Source: Zea mays
Taxonomy: Eukaryota > Streptophyta > Magnoliopsida > Poales > Poaceae
Reading direction: 5' to 3'
DNA length: 64,000 bases
Assembly: GCF_902167145.1 (NCBI RefSeq)
Contig: NC_050097.1
Span: 169,290,923-169,354,922, forward strand
Shown here: positions 25,005 through 34,403 of the stretch, one piece after another
Numbering within the stretch: the first letter of the stretch is position 1
How the letters are laid out: each line of letters opens with the position of its first letter
Made by a program: the position numbers and the translations under genes
The notes under the pieces: generated by a model
What the model saw: the letters and a program-made list of their open reading frames with translations, nothing else
Databases searched by the model: none
What the model was told of the DNA's origin: nothing

Positions 25005-25012
25005 TATAAATA
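25005..25012 (+). promoter_or_regulatory. TATA box of the antisense gene in the zeon-like element
   Basis: A perfect TATAAATA on the plus strand, followed by AGGGGCTCG, 110 bp upstream of the ATG at 25122. It lies just inside the 3' LTR and points opposite to retrotransposon transcription. Confidence 0.7.
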
Positions 25013-25121
25013 GGGGCTCGCCACAATTTATTTGGCACGCTCTCCTGCTATCTGTTTTGCCTGCTCAACAAGCTTTCTGCCCACAAATATTTGGTTTTCT
25101 CCTTAGTTTTAAGCTTCGGAA

Positions 25122-28100
25122 ATGAGAGGCAAGAATTCCGAAGAGATGTCTGAGGAGAAGAAGGTTGCTGCCGAAACGAAGCTGAGCCTTTCTGAAGAGA
25201 TGCATCTGGGTTTTCTTGAGTCAATAGCGAAGACGAACACGGACAAGATTACAAGGGAGATTTTAGAAGGTTTATCTGAAGATACTGGTGATAGTGACAT
25301 CTATGACGCAGATAGTGGGGGTGAAGATTCTGAAGATCGGCCATGGCGACCAAGTCATTCAGTCTTCGGGAAATCAACTATCGGGCAAAGTCACCTTGAA
25401 AACATGAGGGGGAGATATTTTCGGGATATGTCTATTGTAAGAGCAGATGCCGGGGAAAAAACTGTGCCGACTCCCGGAGATGATGAAGTCGTTATCTTCC
25501 GAAGCTTTTTGAAAGCTGGGCTACGATTCCCTATAAGCAGATTTGTGGTGGAAGTTCTGAAAATATATCAAGTTTACCTTCATCAACTTACCCCTGAAGC
25601 AATAATAAGAATGGGAATCTTCGTCTGGGTTGTGAAGAGTCAGGGCCTAGAGCCAAGTGCAAAAAGTTTTTGCAATATTCATGAGTTGTTATACGAAACG
25701 AAACCCTGGGGTAAAGAGCAATATCATAACAACTTTGGTTGCTACAGCTTCGGCGCTCGATCTGGGTCAAGCTGCCCCGTGCCCACCTTTCGTAAGAGAT
25801 GGCCCGGAGAATGGATGAAAGAATGGTTCTATGTAAAAAATGATTTGAAGGTTCGAGAGGATATTAAGGATGTCATTATGTGCCCCATCTGGCAGCGCTT
25901 CGGACTCCGGAAACCGAATGTAGAAATGGATGAAGCAGCCGAAGAATGCCAACGGGCCTTCGGCGTAGTCTGCTCTTTTATTGGGACAAGGGATTTGACA
26001 CAAGAACACATTGCCTTCAGAGTATGGCCTCTTGCAGATAATTGGGAAATGCCAAAAGAAACTGTTAAAGAAACTAACGAAGGTGGGCTGGTCAGGCTGA
26101 AGTATACATTCAAGTATGGAGACAAATTCGTTGAACCAGATGATGATTGGTTAAAGAGCATTGAAACTGTAAGTGATGAATTGCTTGGGGCATATTCGAA
26201 GGCCGAAGATACTGCAATGTCAGCAGCCTTCGGAGGCCGAAGAAAGAAAAGACTGAACCGAGTTTTTGATGCAATTGGGTTCGTGTACCCCTACTACCAT
26301 TATCCGGTACGGGGGCAGAAAAGGAAAGGTACGGTTTCTGCGAAAGAAACTGCTTCAGCTGCTCCTAGCGAGCCAGCGCCGAAGAGAAAAAGGGTGAAAG
26401 TTCTCACACACCGGCCACGTTACATTGAACTAGCCACAGTGCCTGAATTCGGCAGTGAAACATCTTCAGCCCCCAAAGCTAAGGAATCAACTCCGCTGCC
26501 AGGAGCCAAAGAGCTGGCCGAAGTGCCAACAACAAAAGAATTGGAGGAACCAAAGACTCTGTTACCAGAAACCAAAGAGCTGGCCGAAGCGCCATCGACA
26601 GGAAAGATGGAAGAAGCAAAAGCATCAATTGAGGGAGCGAAAATATCAGAAATTTTAAGTCCTCCAGAAGAAATTAAAGCAGCAAAAATTAAAAAGGGGC
26701 CAACAGTGACCCCAAAAAGAAAAAGAATGGTTAATGTGTTAGATGTTTTGGAAACAATTAAACTTCCAAGCGCAACCCCAAAGAAGACTGCTGAAACTTC
26801 TGAGGCGCCTGCTGAAGTATCCGTTGCTGAAGCTCCGAAGCAGCAGACTGGAGTTGAAACCGGGCCTTCAGAACCGGCCAAGGTAATACCTTTGAAAGCA
26901 GAAGAAGCAAAAATTGCAGAGGCAACCAAAGAAATAAAAGTACCAGAACCAATTTTGGTTGAAGAAACTAACACTGGTGCCCCCGAAGCACCTTCCAAAA
27001 TGTACGATTATATTGTACGGCATGCTTCGGGGAAGAAATTGTCCGAAGAAGAAATCTTTGAAGCTAATCACTATGCCAGAGAATTGAAATATCCGAAGGG
27101 GGCATTAGTGTTCAATGGGACAGACGAAGATGACTTCCTATACTGCCTCCCAGACAACAAAGAATTATTCGTTTGTCGGGAAATGGCTAGAAGTATGGGG
27201 TTTCCAAAGCTCGAAGCTGGATTATGTGCTATGACGAAGGAGGATCTTGCGGATAGTCTCGCGTACAATAGCCTGAAGGTATGGGAATTGGGCGTTTGGA
27301 AATTTTATAATTCGTAACTCATTCTTTTATTCTTATACCAACTTTCTTACATATAGGGTTTAATTTTAAGCAACGCATTGAGAGCACAAAAGAATGCCGA
27401 AGATGAGAGCTATGAAATTGCGTTCAACAACCTACGGTCAGAAGTTATTAAACTGAGAAACGAAGCTCTGGAAAAGGATAAAATTCTGCTTACATTGGTA
27501 GACAAGGTAAAAAAGGACGAAGCTGCCTCAAAGGTCCAGGCCGAAGCCCAAAAACGTGAGATTAAAGATCTTCAGAAACAGCTAGCTAGAGCTAAAGAAG
27601 AACGTGTGCTTGAGGAAACAAAACGAGAGCTTAGTGATCAATTGGCCAATCATTTAGAGATAAGTGTTAAGGAGCTTCGTGCATCCCAGAGAAAATGCTA
27701 TGTTAAATCCATAGAATGCGTCAAAAAGATAAAATCCAACTTCGCCAGCGTTGGCGCATTCTCTAGCGAAGAGAATTTCTCAAGAGGCAATCCCGAAGGT
27801 CCAATGGAATGGATCAGTCACGAAGCTGAGGCCTTCGAGGAAATCCTGAATAGCCGTGGTGACATCTGCGCTTTTTCGGGTGCTAGAGGAGTTGCTACTG
27901 TTTTGGAGAAGAGAGGTTGTGAGCACGTAAAATCCTTAGCTCAGTCTAAAGCTGCCTTGTCCTCCGAAGACATCAAAGACCCCTCGACCGAAGCAAGCAT
28001 GGTTGGCGGAAAATTCTTTACTGATATCTGGGACAACGGCGGCCGAGAAATGGCGCAAGAAATTATTCAAAAGAGTGAAAAAGGCATCCATGATGCTAGG

Positions 28101-28379
28101 AAAGTGACAGAAGTTGCCGAAAAAAGTACAGAGCCCGAAGGACAAATAGGTATTAATTAGTCGTTCTTATTGTGTTGTAATTTTTAATTCCAGACTTTGT
28201 TCGCGGTTTGTAATAGTAATGTAGTCGTATCTTCTCTTCCCTTAGAACCTGCTGAGGCATCTCCGGGCCCCCACCCAGAGGGGGACGATGAAATTAGAAA
28301 AATGGCCGAAGCCATTATGGACAAGGTTGTTGACCAGCTACTGAACGAAGCTGCAGAGATAGTTCTCAAGGAGAATTAA
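25122..28379 (+). CDS. Antisense-strand gene of the zeon-like element, three exons, gypsy-type transposon domain
   Basis: Exons 25122-27278, 27357-28149 and 28246-28379 join in frame (AAG|GTATGG ... ATATAG|GG; ATAG|GTATTA ... CCTTAG|AA) into a predicted protein of about 1027 residues with no internal stop. Residues about 1-420 resemble the plant-only 'putative gypsy type transposon' domain (Transposase_28), with RFPISRFVVEVLKIYQVYLHQL and IRMGIFVWVVKSQG. A long Ala/Glu/Pro/Lys-rich linker with basic KRKR patches follows, then a second globular segment and a coiled coil. Exon 3 ends in an amphipathic helix. Such antisense ORFs are known in Tat-lineage elements such as Grande; their function is unknown. 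A TATA box lies 110 bp upstream. Intact frame and splice sites suggest selection or recent origin. Confidence 0.82.
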
Positions 28380-28897
28380 ATCGTTATTGTAGAAACATTT
28401 GAAACATAACATGTGTAATATATTGTAACTTTGAATGCAATATATAGTCTATTTATAATTTAATTCTTTACGATGCATGAAACTTTGCATACATACCATT
28501 TTTTGAGCCTTCGGCGAAAAAACACCTTCCCTTCTTTTCATGCTTCGTGAAGAAAATCTTTTCTATATCACAAGAATTTGTTTACTTCTCTGAAAAAAAA
28601 ACATCCAAGCTTCGTGAACTATTCTCCGAAGCCATAAAAAAGTTTTGTGTTGCCTCTCCAATGAGGCTACTCTTCATCTCGATTCGTCTTGTGCCTTAGC
28701 ACGATTTTCTCTTTTCCAAAATATGTTCCGAAGATTAACACTGTATCCCCTTCTTGTTCCAGATGCAGTATGTTGTATGATGCTTATGTTATGCAAAAAT
28801 GATGTGATGATGTTATGTTATGCAAAATGATTTTTGTGTCGCAGATACATATCCCTGTAATAAAGCACACACACTTTTTATATCAGCGCTGACTTTT
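28380..28897. other. Non-coding stretch downstream of the antisense gene
   Basis: AT-rich 3' flank of the antisense gene, with possible polyadenylation signals (AATATATTG, TGCAATATATAG near 28418-28447). It has several CTTCGG/CCGAAG words typical of this element. No gene seen. Confidence 0.5.
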
Positions 28898-29096
28898 CGC
28901 TGTATGCCTCCCTTAGGAGCTTCTTCGCCTTTTACTTTCAGCGGAATCAGCGTTTATTTTTCGCTGTAAGCCTCCCTTAGGAGCTTCTTCGCCTTTTACT
29001 TTCAGCGGAATCAGCGTTTATTTTTCGCTGTAAGCTTCCCTTAGGAGCTTCTTCGCCTTTTACTTTCAGCGGAATCAGCGTTTATTTTTCGTTGTA
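28898..29096. repeat. Tandem repeat, 64-bp unit, about three copies
   Basis: Units start at 28898, 28962 and 29026 with a partial fourth at 29090. Each carries CGCTGTAAGCCTCCCTTAGG, CTTCTTCGCC and CAGCGGAATCAGCG. Adjacent copies are nearly identical. Confidence 0.9.
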
Positions 29097-29516
29097 GGTT
29101 TAGAAAACTTACACTGCGCTCCCTTAGGAACGACTTTTTACTGTTTCGAACAATTTGTACTGTGTCCGTTAGATCAAATTTTTGATAATACAAAGGTCCT
29201 CCAAATCAGTATAAGTTCGTATGCTTCGGCAACTCAAGCCTATGGAAAAAACATATTTTTATTATGGTAAAAGACGAAAGTATTACAAGGAATTGAAATT
29301 CAATAAAAGACATTTAAACTCTTCATAATTGTTCCTTATTGACAAAAGGGTAATAGTGAATGTAGAAAATGCAAAAGAACTGTTGTTGAGGTAGGATATT
29401 TGTCAATAAATGTGCTTCGACTCTGGCACAGTGCTGTTGACTGTGCGAGCTTCGGACTCCTCTCTGAAATCCCTCTGAAGATGATTGTGCTGACTCCCTT
29501 CTGGCTGTTGTCCTCG

Positions 29517-30920
29517 CTAGGTCGACGGTGGCGGTGGAGGTTGCTGCCAAGATGCTTGGGGTTGGCTCGCTGAAGCAACAGAAGCTGCAGGGTGGTTGCC
29601 TACATATTCTGGAATATAAGGTGAGTGATATGAAGCAGTATGCATGACCTGCTTCGGCTGACTCTGTTGCGCTGCTGCTTCCGCTATTTCCTTCTGCTTC
29701 TGGATGGTAACATGGCACATCCTGGTAGTATGGCCCTTGTCTTCACCACAGAATAGGCAATATATTTTTCTTGGCTGGTCTCCAAACCTTCCCCCGAAGC
29801 CCCTGGCGCCTCTGCCCCTTGGCGCTGGCGGCCGAAAAGAACTCTGCTGTTGGGCCGAAGCTTGTGAAGAGTGTTGTGGCCTTTGCTGCTGGCTCCCTCG
29901 ATCATCAGTTTGAGCAGAATTATGGATTGACCTAACATGCCTCGGGTGAAATCTTCCTCTGAAGCTCCTGGTCATTTCAGAGAACCTGAATGCTTCCTCC
30001 CTTCTTTGGCGGAAGTCATTGTCAGCTCGAATGTATTCGTCCATCTTCTGGAGCAGCTTCTCCAACGTTTGTGGTGGCTTCCTGGCAAAGTATTGCACTG
30101 ATGGTCCCGGCCGAAGCCCCTTAATCATGGCCTCAATGACAATTTCATTGGGCACTGTTGACGCTTGTGCCCTCAGGCGCAGAAACCTCCGGACATACGC
30201 CTGAAGGTACTCTTCATGGTCCTGGGTACACTGGAAGAGAGCCTGAGTAGTGACTGGCTTCGTCTGAAACCCTTGGAAGCTAGTTATCAGCATATCCTTC
30301 AATTTCTGCCAAGAAGTGATTGTCCCTGGCCGAAGAGAAGAGTACCAAGTCTGAGCAACGCTCCTGACAGCCATGACAAAAGATTTTGCCATGACTGCAG
30401 TATTGCCACCATACGAAGATATGGTTGCTTCATAGCTCATTAGGAATTGCTTCGGGTCTGTGTGACCGTCATACATGGGGAGCTGGGGTGGCTTGTAAGA
30501 CTGTGGCCATGGTGTAGCCTGCAATTCTGTTGAGAGAGGAGAAGCATCATCAAAAGCAAAGTTTCCATGATGGAAATCTTCATACCAGTCATCCTCATTG
30601 TGGAAGCCTTCCTGATGAAGCTCTCTGTGTGGAGGCCTTCGGCTTTGATCATCTTGAACAAGATGATGAACCTCTTCAGAAGCTTCGTCTATCTGTCTCT
30701 GAAGATCAGCTAGACGAGCCATCTTCTCCTTCTTGCGTTGCACCTGTTGCTGAAGGATCTCCAGGTTTTGGATCTCCTGATCCAGGTCATCCTTCGGAGG
30801 TGTTGGACTAACAGCCTTCCTCTTCTGGCTTCGGGCCTCTCTAAGAGAAAGGACATCCTGATTGGGATCTAGCGGCTGTAAAGTACCAGCCCCTGTCACT
30901 AAAGCTTTTTTCGGCGGCAT
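29517..30920 (-). CDS. Gag protein of the zeon-like element
   Basis: An intact 467-codon ORF from ATG 30920 to the stop at 29517. An N-terminal coiled coil (residues about 45-90, EIQNLEILQQQVQRKKEKM) precedes a retrotransposon gag domain (about 150-330: PMYDGHTDPKQFLMSYE, AQTWYSSLRPGTITSWQKLK, FRRFLRLRAQ-like FLRLRAQASTVPNE). Then come an arginine- and glutamine-rich region and one CCHC knuckle (CLFCGEDKGHTTRMC). It ends in a proline-rich tail. The protein would form particles and bind element RNA. The reading stops without a pol frame; only non-coding sequence and the opposite-strand gene follow. The start lies about 55 bp from the PBS, as usual for gypsy gag. Confidence 0.93.
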   Translation of the reverse strand: MPPKKALVTGAGTLQPLDPNQDVLSLREARSQKRKAVSPTPPKDDLDQEIQNLEILQQQVQRKKEKMARLADLQRQIDEASEEVHHLVQDDQSRRPPHRELHQEGFHNEDDWYEDFHHGNFAFDDASPLSTELQATPWPQSYKPPQLPMYDGHTDPKQFLMSYEATISSYGGNTAVMAKSFVMAVRSVAQTWYSSLRPGTITSWQKLKDMLITSFQGFQTKPVTTQALFQCTQDHEEYLQAYVRRFLRLRAQASTVPNEIVIEAMIKGLRPGPSVQYFARKPPQTLEKLLQKMDEYIRADNDFRQRREEAFRFSEMTRSFRGRFHPRHVRSIHNSAQTDDRGSQQQRPQHSSQASAQQQSSFRPPAPRGRGARGFGGRFGDQPRKIYCLFCGEDKGHTTRMCHVTIQKQKEIAEAAAQQSQPKQVMHTASYHSPYIPEYVGNHPAASVASASQPQASWQQPPPPPST

Positions 30921-30975
30921 GACGAAGGTGATGCTTGCCGAAGGTGTTCAAAACTCAAGAAATGGAAGTGAGTTC

Positions 30976-30993
30976 ACCGGAGGTGGGCGCCAA
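30976..30993 (-). other. Primer binding site of the zeon-like element
   Basis: The minus strand reads TTGGCGCCCACCTCCGGT directly after the 5' LTR. TGGCGCC starts are typical of gypsy elements of the Tat group. Confidence 0.75.
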
Positions 30994-31661
30994 TGTTGGG
31001 GACTTGTTCTCAAATGCTATGAATTAAGAACAAGGCAACACAAAATGTTAAATGTTACTATCCTTCGTCCTTCGAGACATTATTTCCCTAAGGGTATAAT
31101 GATTTTCGGACGAAGGTTACGAAGGACATACCTTCATCAGCATAAAATATAATAATGAAGAAGGAATCATATGAAACATATAAGATAACATAAATGGTTA
31201 TGTATTATTGACAACTCATTTCTATTTTATTATGATAGAAAAAAGGAAATGATATCAAATTACAAATGTACCTTCAGTTCGTGAGAAGGTAAAAGCACAA
31301 GTGTGACGCAAAAGCCAATGCCAAATCAGCATGAACAGTACGGGGATACTGTTCACCTATTTATAGGCACGGGTCGTAGCCCATGCAAAATTACATTAAT
31401 GCCCTTTACGTTTATCAATAACTCTATGATAATTCTTTGAGGTCTAATCTGGTTTTTCATCTTTAAGTCGGTTTCCTTTTCCGCCGTTCTCCCGAAGCTC
31501 TTCTACACACAGCTTCGGCTCTGCGCCAACCTTCGTGTTCCTTGTGCTTCCTCATACTGTGGCTCTGATCCAAGTCCGAAGATACCTGTTAATGTACTTT
31601 ACTCCAGAAACATTGTTAAATCATGTTTTTGAGGACCTTCGGAAGCCGAAGGCCCCCAACA
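30994..31661 (-). repeat. 5' LTR of the zeon-like element
   Basis: 668 bp with TGTTGGGG...CCCCAACA ends. It has a minus-strand TATA box TATAAATA at 31358-31365 and is flanked on the right by GAACC (31662-31666). Confidence 0.93.
31358..31365 (-). promoter_or_regulatory. TATA box in the 5' LTR of the zeon-like element
   Basis: The minus strand reads GCCTATAAATAGGTGAAC. This is the likely core promoter for gag-bearing RNA. Confidence 0.65.
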
Positions 31662-31683
31662 GAACCCGAACCGAACTCGAATA

Positions 31684-32981
31684 CACTACCGGAATTCGGG
31701 CCTTTGCCGAGTGCCAGACTCTTTGTCGAGTGCCTTTTGTCGGGCACTCGGCAAAGAAGGCTTTGCCGAGAGCCGCACTCGGCAAAGTCCGGCTCTCGGT
31801 AACGAGCTGGTTTACCGAGTGCAGGACACTCGGCACAGGAACACACTCGGCAAAGACATGTTTGCCGAGTGTCAAACACTCGACAAAGGTGGCGCTCGAC
31901 AAAGGGCCGTCAGCGGCCGTCCTAAAGCTGACGGCCGTCAGCCTTTGCCGAGGGCCGAGGATTAGCACTCGGCAAAGAGGCTTCTTTGCCGAGTGCCAAA
32001 TACTTGGCACTCGGCAAAGAACTCTTTACCGAGTGTCTTCTCTAGACACTCGACAAACCATATTTTTATTTTTTACATTTTGTCCACCAAACTTTTTGTG
32101 GTATGTTCCTACACTATGTAGACCTACATGTATCATTTGTGGACAATTATAACAGAGTTTTCAATCGTTAGTAGATTTAGTTCGTTTATTTGAATTTCTT
32201 CGGAAAATTCGGATTTGAACTACAGGTCACTCGAAACTTAAAAAACCGTGCATGCAAAAATGATATCCATGTTACTTAGCATAAGTTACAACCGATTCTA
32301 GGAGCGGACCAGAAACTTCGAGCAACATGCTCACTAAACATGGCCGTGAACTTGCCATCCACATGTTTAAAAATTGTATAAAACACAAACAAAGTCAGAA
32401 AATAATGAAACTTGTCCACGTGTCATGATATCATATGTAGAGGCTGTAATAAAAATTTGAAAAAGTTTCGAGAAAAATGTGACGCACTATGTGTAGAAAC
32501 CTAAGAGATCCACATTGAAACTCTATGATTTCATGTGTAGTTCTCTTAGGTTTCTACACATAGTGTCTCACAACTTTCTCCAAACATTCTAAAATTTTTA
32601 TCACAGCCTCTACATATGATATCATGACACGTGGACAAGTTTCATGATTTTCTAAGTTTGTTTGTGTTTTATAAAATTTTTAAACAGCTGGATGGCAAGT
32701 TCACGGCCATGTTGAGTGAGCATGGTGCTCGAAGTTTCCGGTCCGCTCCTGAAGTCGGTCGTACCTTGTGCTAAATAGCGTGGATATTATGTTTGCACGC
32801 ATGGTTTTCCAAGTTTCGAGTGACTTGCAGTTCAAATGTGAATTTTCCGAAGAAATTGAAATAAACGAACTAAATCTACTAGCTATAGAAAACACTTTTT
32901 TAATTGTCCCAAAATGGTACATGTAGGTCTACATAGTGTAGGAATATACCAAAAAAGTTTGGTTGGGAAAATAAAAAAATA
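31684..32981. mobile_element. CACTA-type element fragment with TTTGCCGAGTGCC repeats and long foldback
   Basis: It starts CACTACCGGAATTCGGGCC at 31684. The first 350 bp hold about fifteen direct and inverted copies of TTTGCCGAGTGC/CACTCGGCAAAG, the subterminal repeats of a large maize CACTA group. From about 32070 to 32978 the sequence folds back on itself: about 440-bp arms around a centre near 32520, with roughly ten percent mismatch. The reciprocal CCGGTAGTG terminus is missing; the right arm ends in a second hAT-like terminus. No transposase is encoded. Confidence 0.72.
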
Positions 32982-33532
32982 GAGGTGGGCATTTTAAAAC
33001 CGAAAACCGAACCTGAACCCGAACCGAACCCGAATATATAGATCGAATTGTCGGTCTATTCGGGTTTTCAGGTTCGGGTTCGGTTCCTATATGTGCTATA
33101 TTTCGAGGTATGAGTTCGAGTTCGGTTCCTAACCTGTAAAACCCGAATAGACCTAATAACCCGAAATATAAAAAAACTCTTAATATGTGATGATATTATT
33201 ATATGATTTATGAACTTATTAGCTAGAAATAATGATATCATCTGAACGATAGTATATATATCTTTGTATGCTAATTTTTATAGTCACTTGTTGTGGTAAT
33301 AGTACTTTCAATTAATTATTCATTATATATATTTTAACAAAATATACTAGTCTCTCTACAATTCGGGTCTATTCGGTGGACCGAATAGACCGAATCGAAA
33401 TTGTGAGTCTATTCAGGTTCGGTTCCTAAAATAATTTTGAAAATTTCGGTTCTCATTTTTTCAGAATCCAAAATTTCACAAACCCGAATAGACCGAACAA
33501 ATTTACCCTAATAAACCGAATGCCCAGCCCTA
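32982..33532. mobile_element. Second hAT-like segment (duplicate left terminus to right terminus)
   Basis: TAGAGGTGGGCATTTTAAAA at 32982 repeats the terminus at 24148. The segment then shows repeated direct and inverted 'ACCCGAACCGAAC / GGTTCGGGTTCGG' words and ends GCCCAGCCCTA at 33532. It could be a full 551-bp MITE inserted into the CACTA arm, or a duplicated piece of the host element. Confidence 0.6.
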
Positions 33533-33540
33533 GATATCAA

Positions 33541-34200
33541 AGCTAGCTTTAGCGGACAAGTACGTGCCGCTTGCTGGCTAATTAATCCATAGTGCACAAC
33601 CTGTGTCTTAATTAGTGTTTCAAACAAAAAGATGCCAGTCTTGTTATGTAGTAGTGATCATGCAGCAGCATATAAAGTAATCATAATTAGTAACATCACT
33701 TAGTTGTGATTAAGTTGACTGGCAAATTGCATAGACGATAATACACTCTATGCTTTTGAGATAACCACTGTACACCAACCGACTTGTTGTTTGAAGGCTG
33801 ATCTTTAACCATTACTACTGTAACTAACTGTTGTTGAATAAACTATTCATACGACTTGGAGACTTTGATGTATATTATGTTTTGTACCTATACTATTAAC
33901 TACCGCAGATACGTATTTACATCTCGGTAACATCTGCCAGTCGCACAAATGCACTAAGGTGACTGACAGACTGTAGCGACCGATAGAGCGCTGCCTTGTT
34001 CTAGTCAAAATTCAAGCCTGGTGGTCTTCTCGATCCCTCTGCGCGCGCCCTGCTCTTTTATCCTGTGTGTCTCCTCCACGAGGGAAGGCGTCATGAGAGG
34101 ACGACACGACGACCATGCAGTGCTGCGCAACCGCGCGCGTCTGCCTGTTCACTGAGCCCCAGGCGGCCGGTCCAAGCTATTACCACGTCGCCCCCCTCCA
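33541..34200. other. Upstream region of the H2B variant gene, no other gene seen
   Basis: Single-copy-looking sequence between the hAT-like element and the H2B gene promoter. It holds one RY core (CATGCA) at 33659-33664 and another at 34114-34119, but no credible ORF. Confidence 0.5.
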
Positions 34201-34215
34201 GGGCTGCGGGCAGCA

Positions 34216-34267
34216 ACGTGTCGACCGGTCCGCCTCTGACGTGTCCCTCCCGTCCTCTGCATAAAAG
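34216..34267 (+). promoter_or_regulatory. Promoter elements of the H2B variant: two ABREs and a TATA-like box
   Basis: ACGTGTC occurs at 34216-34222 and 34239-34245, matching the abscisic-acid response element consensus ACGTGKC. The TATA-like ATAAAAG at 34261-34267 follows, about 140 bp before the ATG. An RY core (CATGCA) lies 100 bp further upstream. This combination is typical of ABI3/VP1-controlled seed genes. The roles are inferred from motif matches only. Confidence 0.55.
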
Positions 34268-34403
34268 GGTGCGGCTGGCGGGGAGCCTCAGCTTCATATC
34301 GTCGCAAGCTCTCCGTGTTTCTCTCGTTTCTTCACTGCTGCCAACTGTGCTGTGCAGTAGTTGCAAGAGCTGATTGGTAGCTAGGTACGCTAGGCAAGTA
34401 GGC

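Larger units (their letters stand above)
24182..31661 (-). mobile_element. Complete zeon-like non-autonomous gypsy retrotransposon
   Basis: Two 668-bp LTRs (24182-24849 and 30994-31661) begin TGTTGGGGACTTG and end GGCCCCCAACA. They are flanked by the perfect 5-bp duplication GAACC (24177-24181 and 31662-31666). PBS and PPT place the 5' LTR on the right. It encodes gag on the minus strand but no protease, RT or integrase. In their place a three-exon gene lies on the plus strand (25122-28379). Size, LTR length and gag-only content match the maize cinful/zeon group (name from memory). About ten differences between the LTRs by eye indicate a recent insertion. Mobility would need proteins from an autonomous relative. 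Confidence 0.93.
24148..33532. mobile_element. hAT-like element hosting nested insertions
   Basis: The left end reads TAGGGGTGGGCATTTTAAAA; the right end read from the other strand is TAGGGCTGGGCATTCGGTT. The flanks are GATATGAA (24140-24147) and GATATCAA (33533-33540), 7 of 8 identical, as expected for an aged 8-bp hAT duplication. Inside lie the zeon-like retrotransposon (24182-31661), part of a CACTA element (31684 to about 32980) and a second copy of the left terminus at 32982. No transposase is visible, so it is non-autonomous. Assignment to hAT rests on TSD length and terminal motif only. Confidence 0.6.

Noticed and set aside
26420..26998. 192-codon minus-strand ORF within the antisense-gene exon
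   Set aside because: Shadow of the Ala/Glu/Pro-rich coding region; simple Ser/Val/Ala composition and no independent support.
31535..32152. 205-codon ORF across the zeon LTR end and the CACTA fragment
   Set aside because: It crosses a TE junction and reads TTTGCCGAGTGCC repeats; it cannot be an evolved gene.
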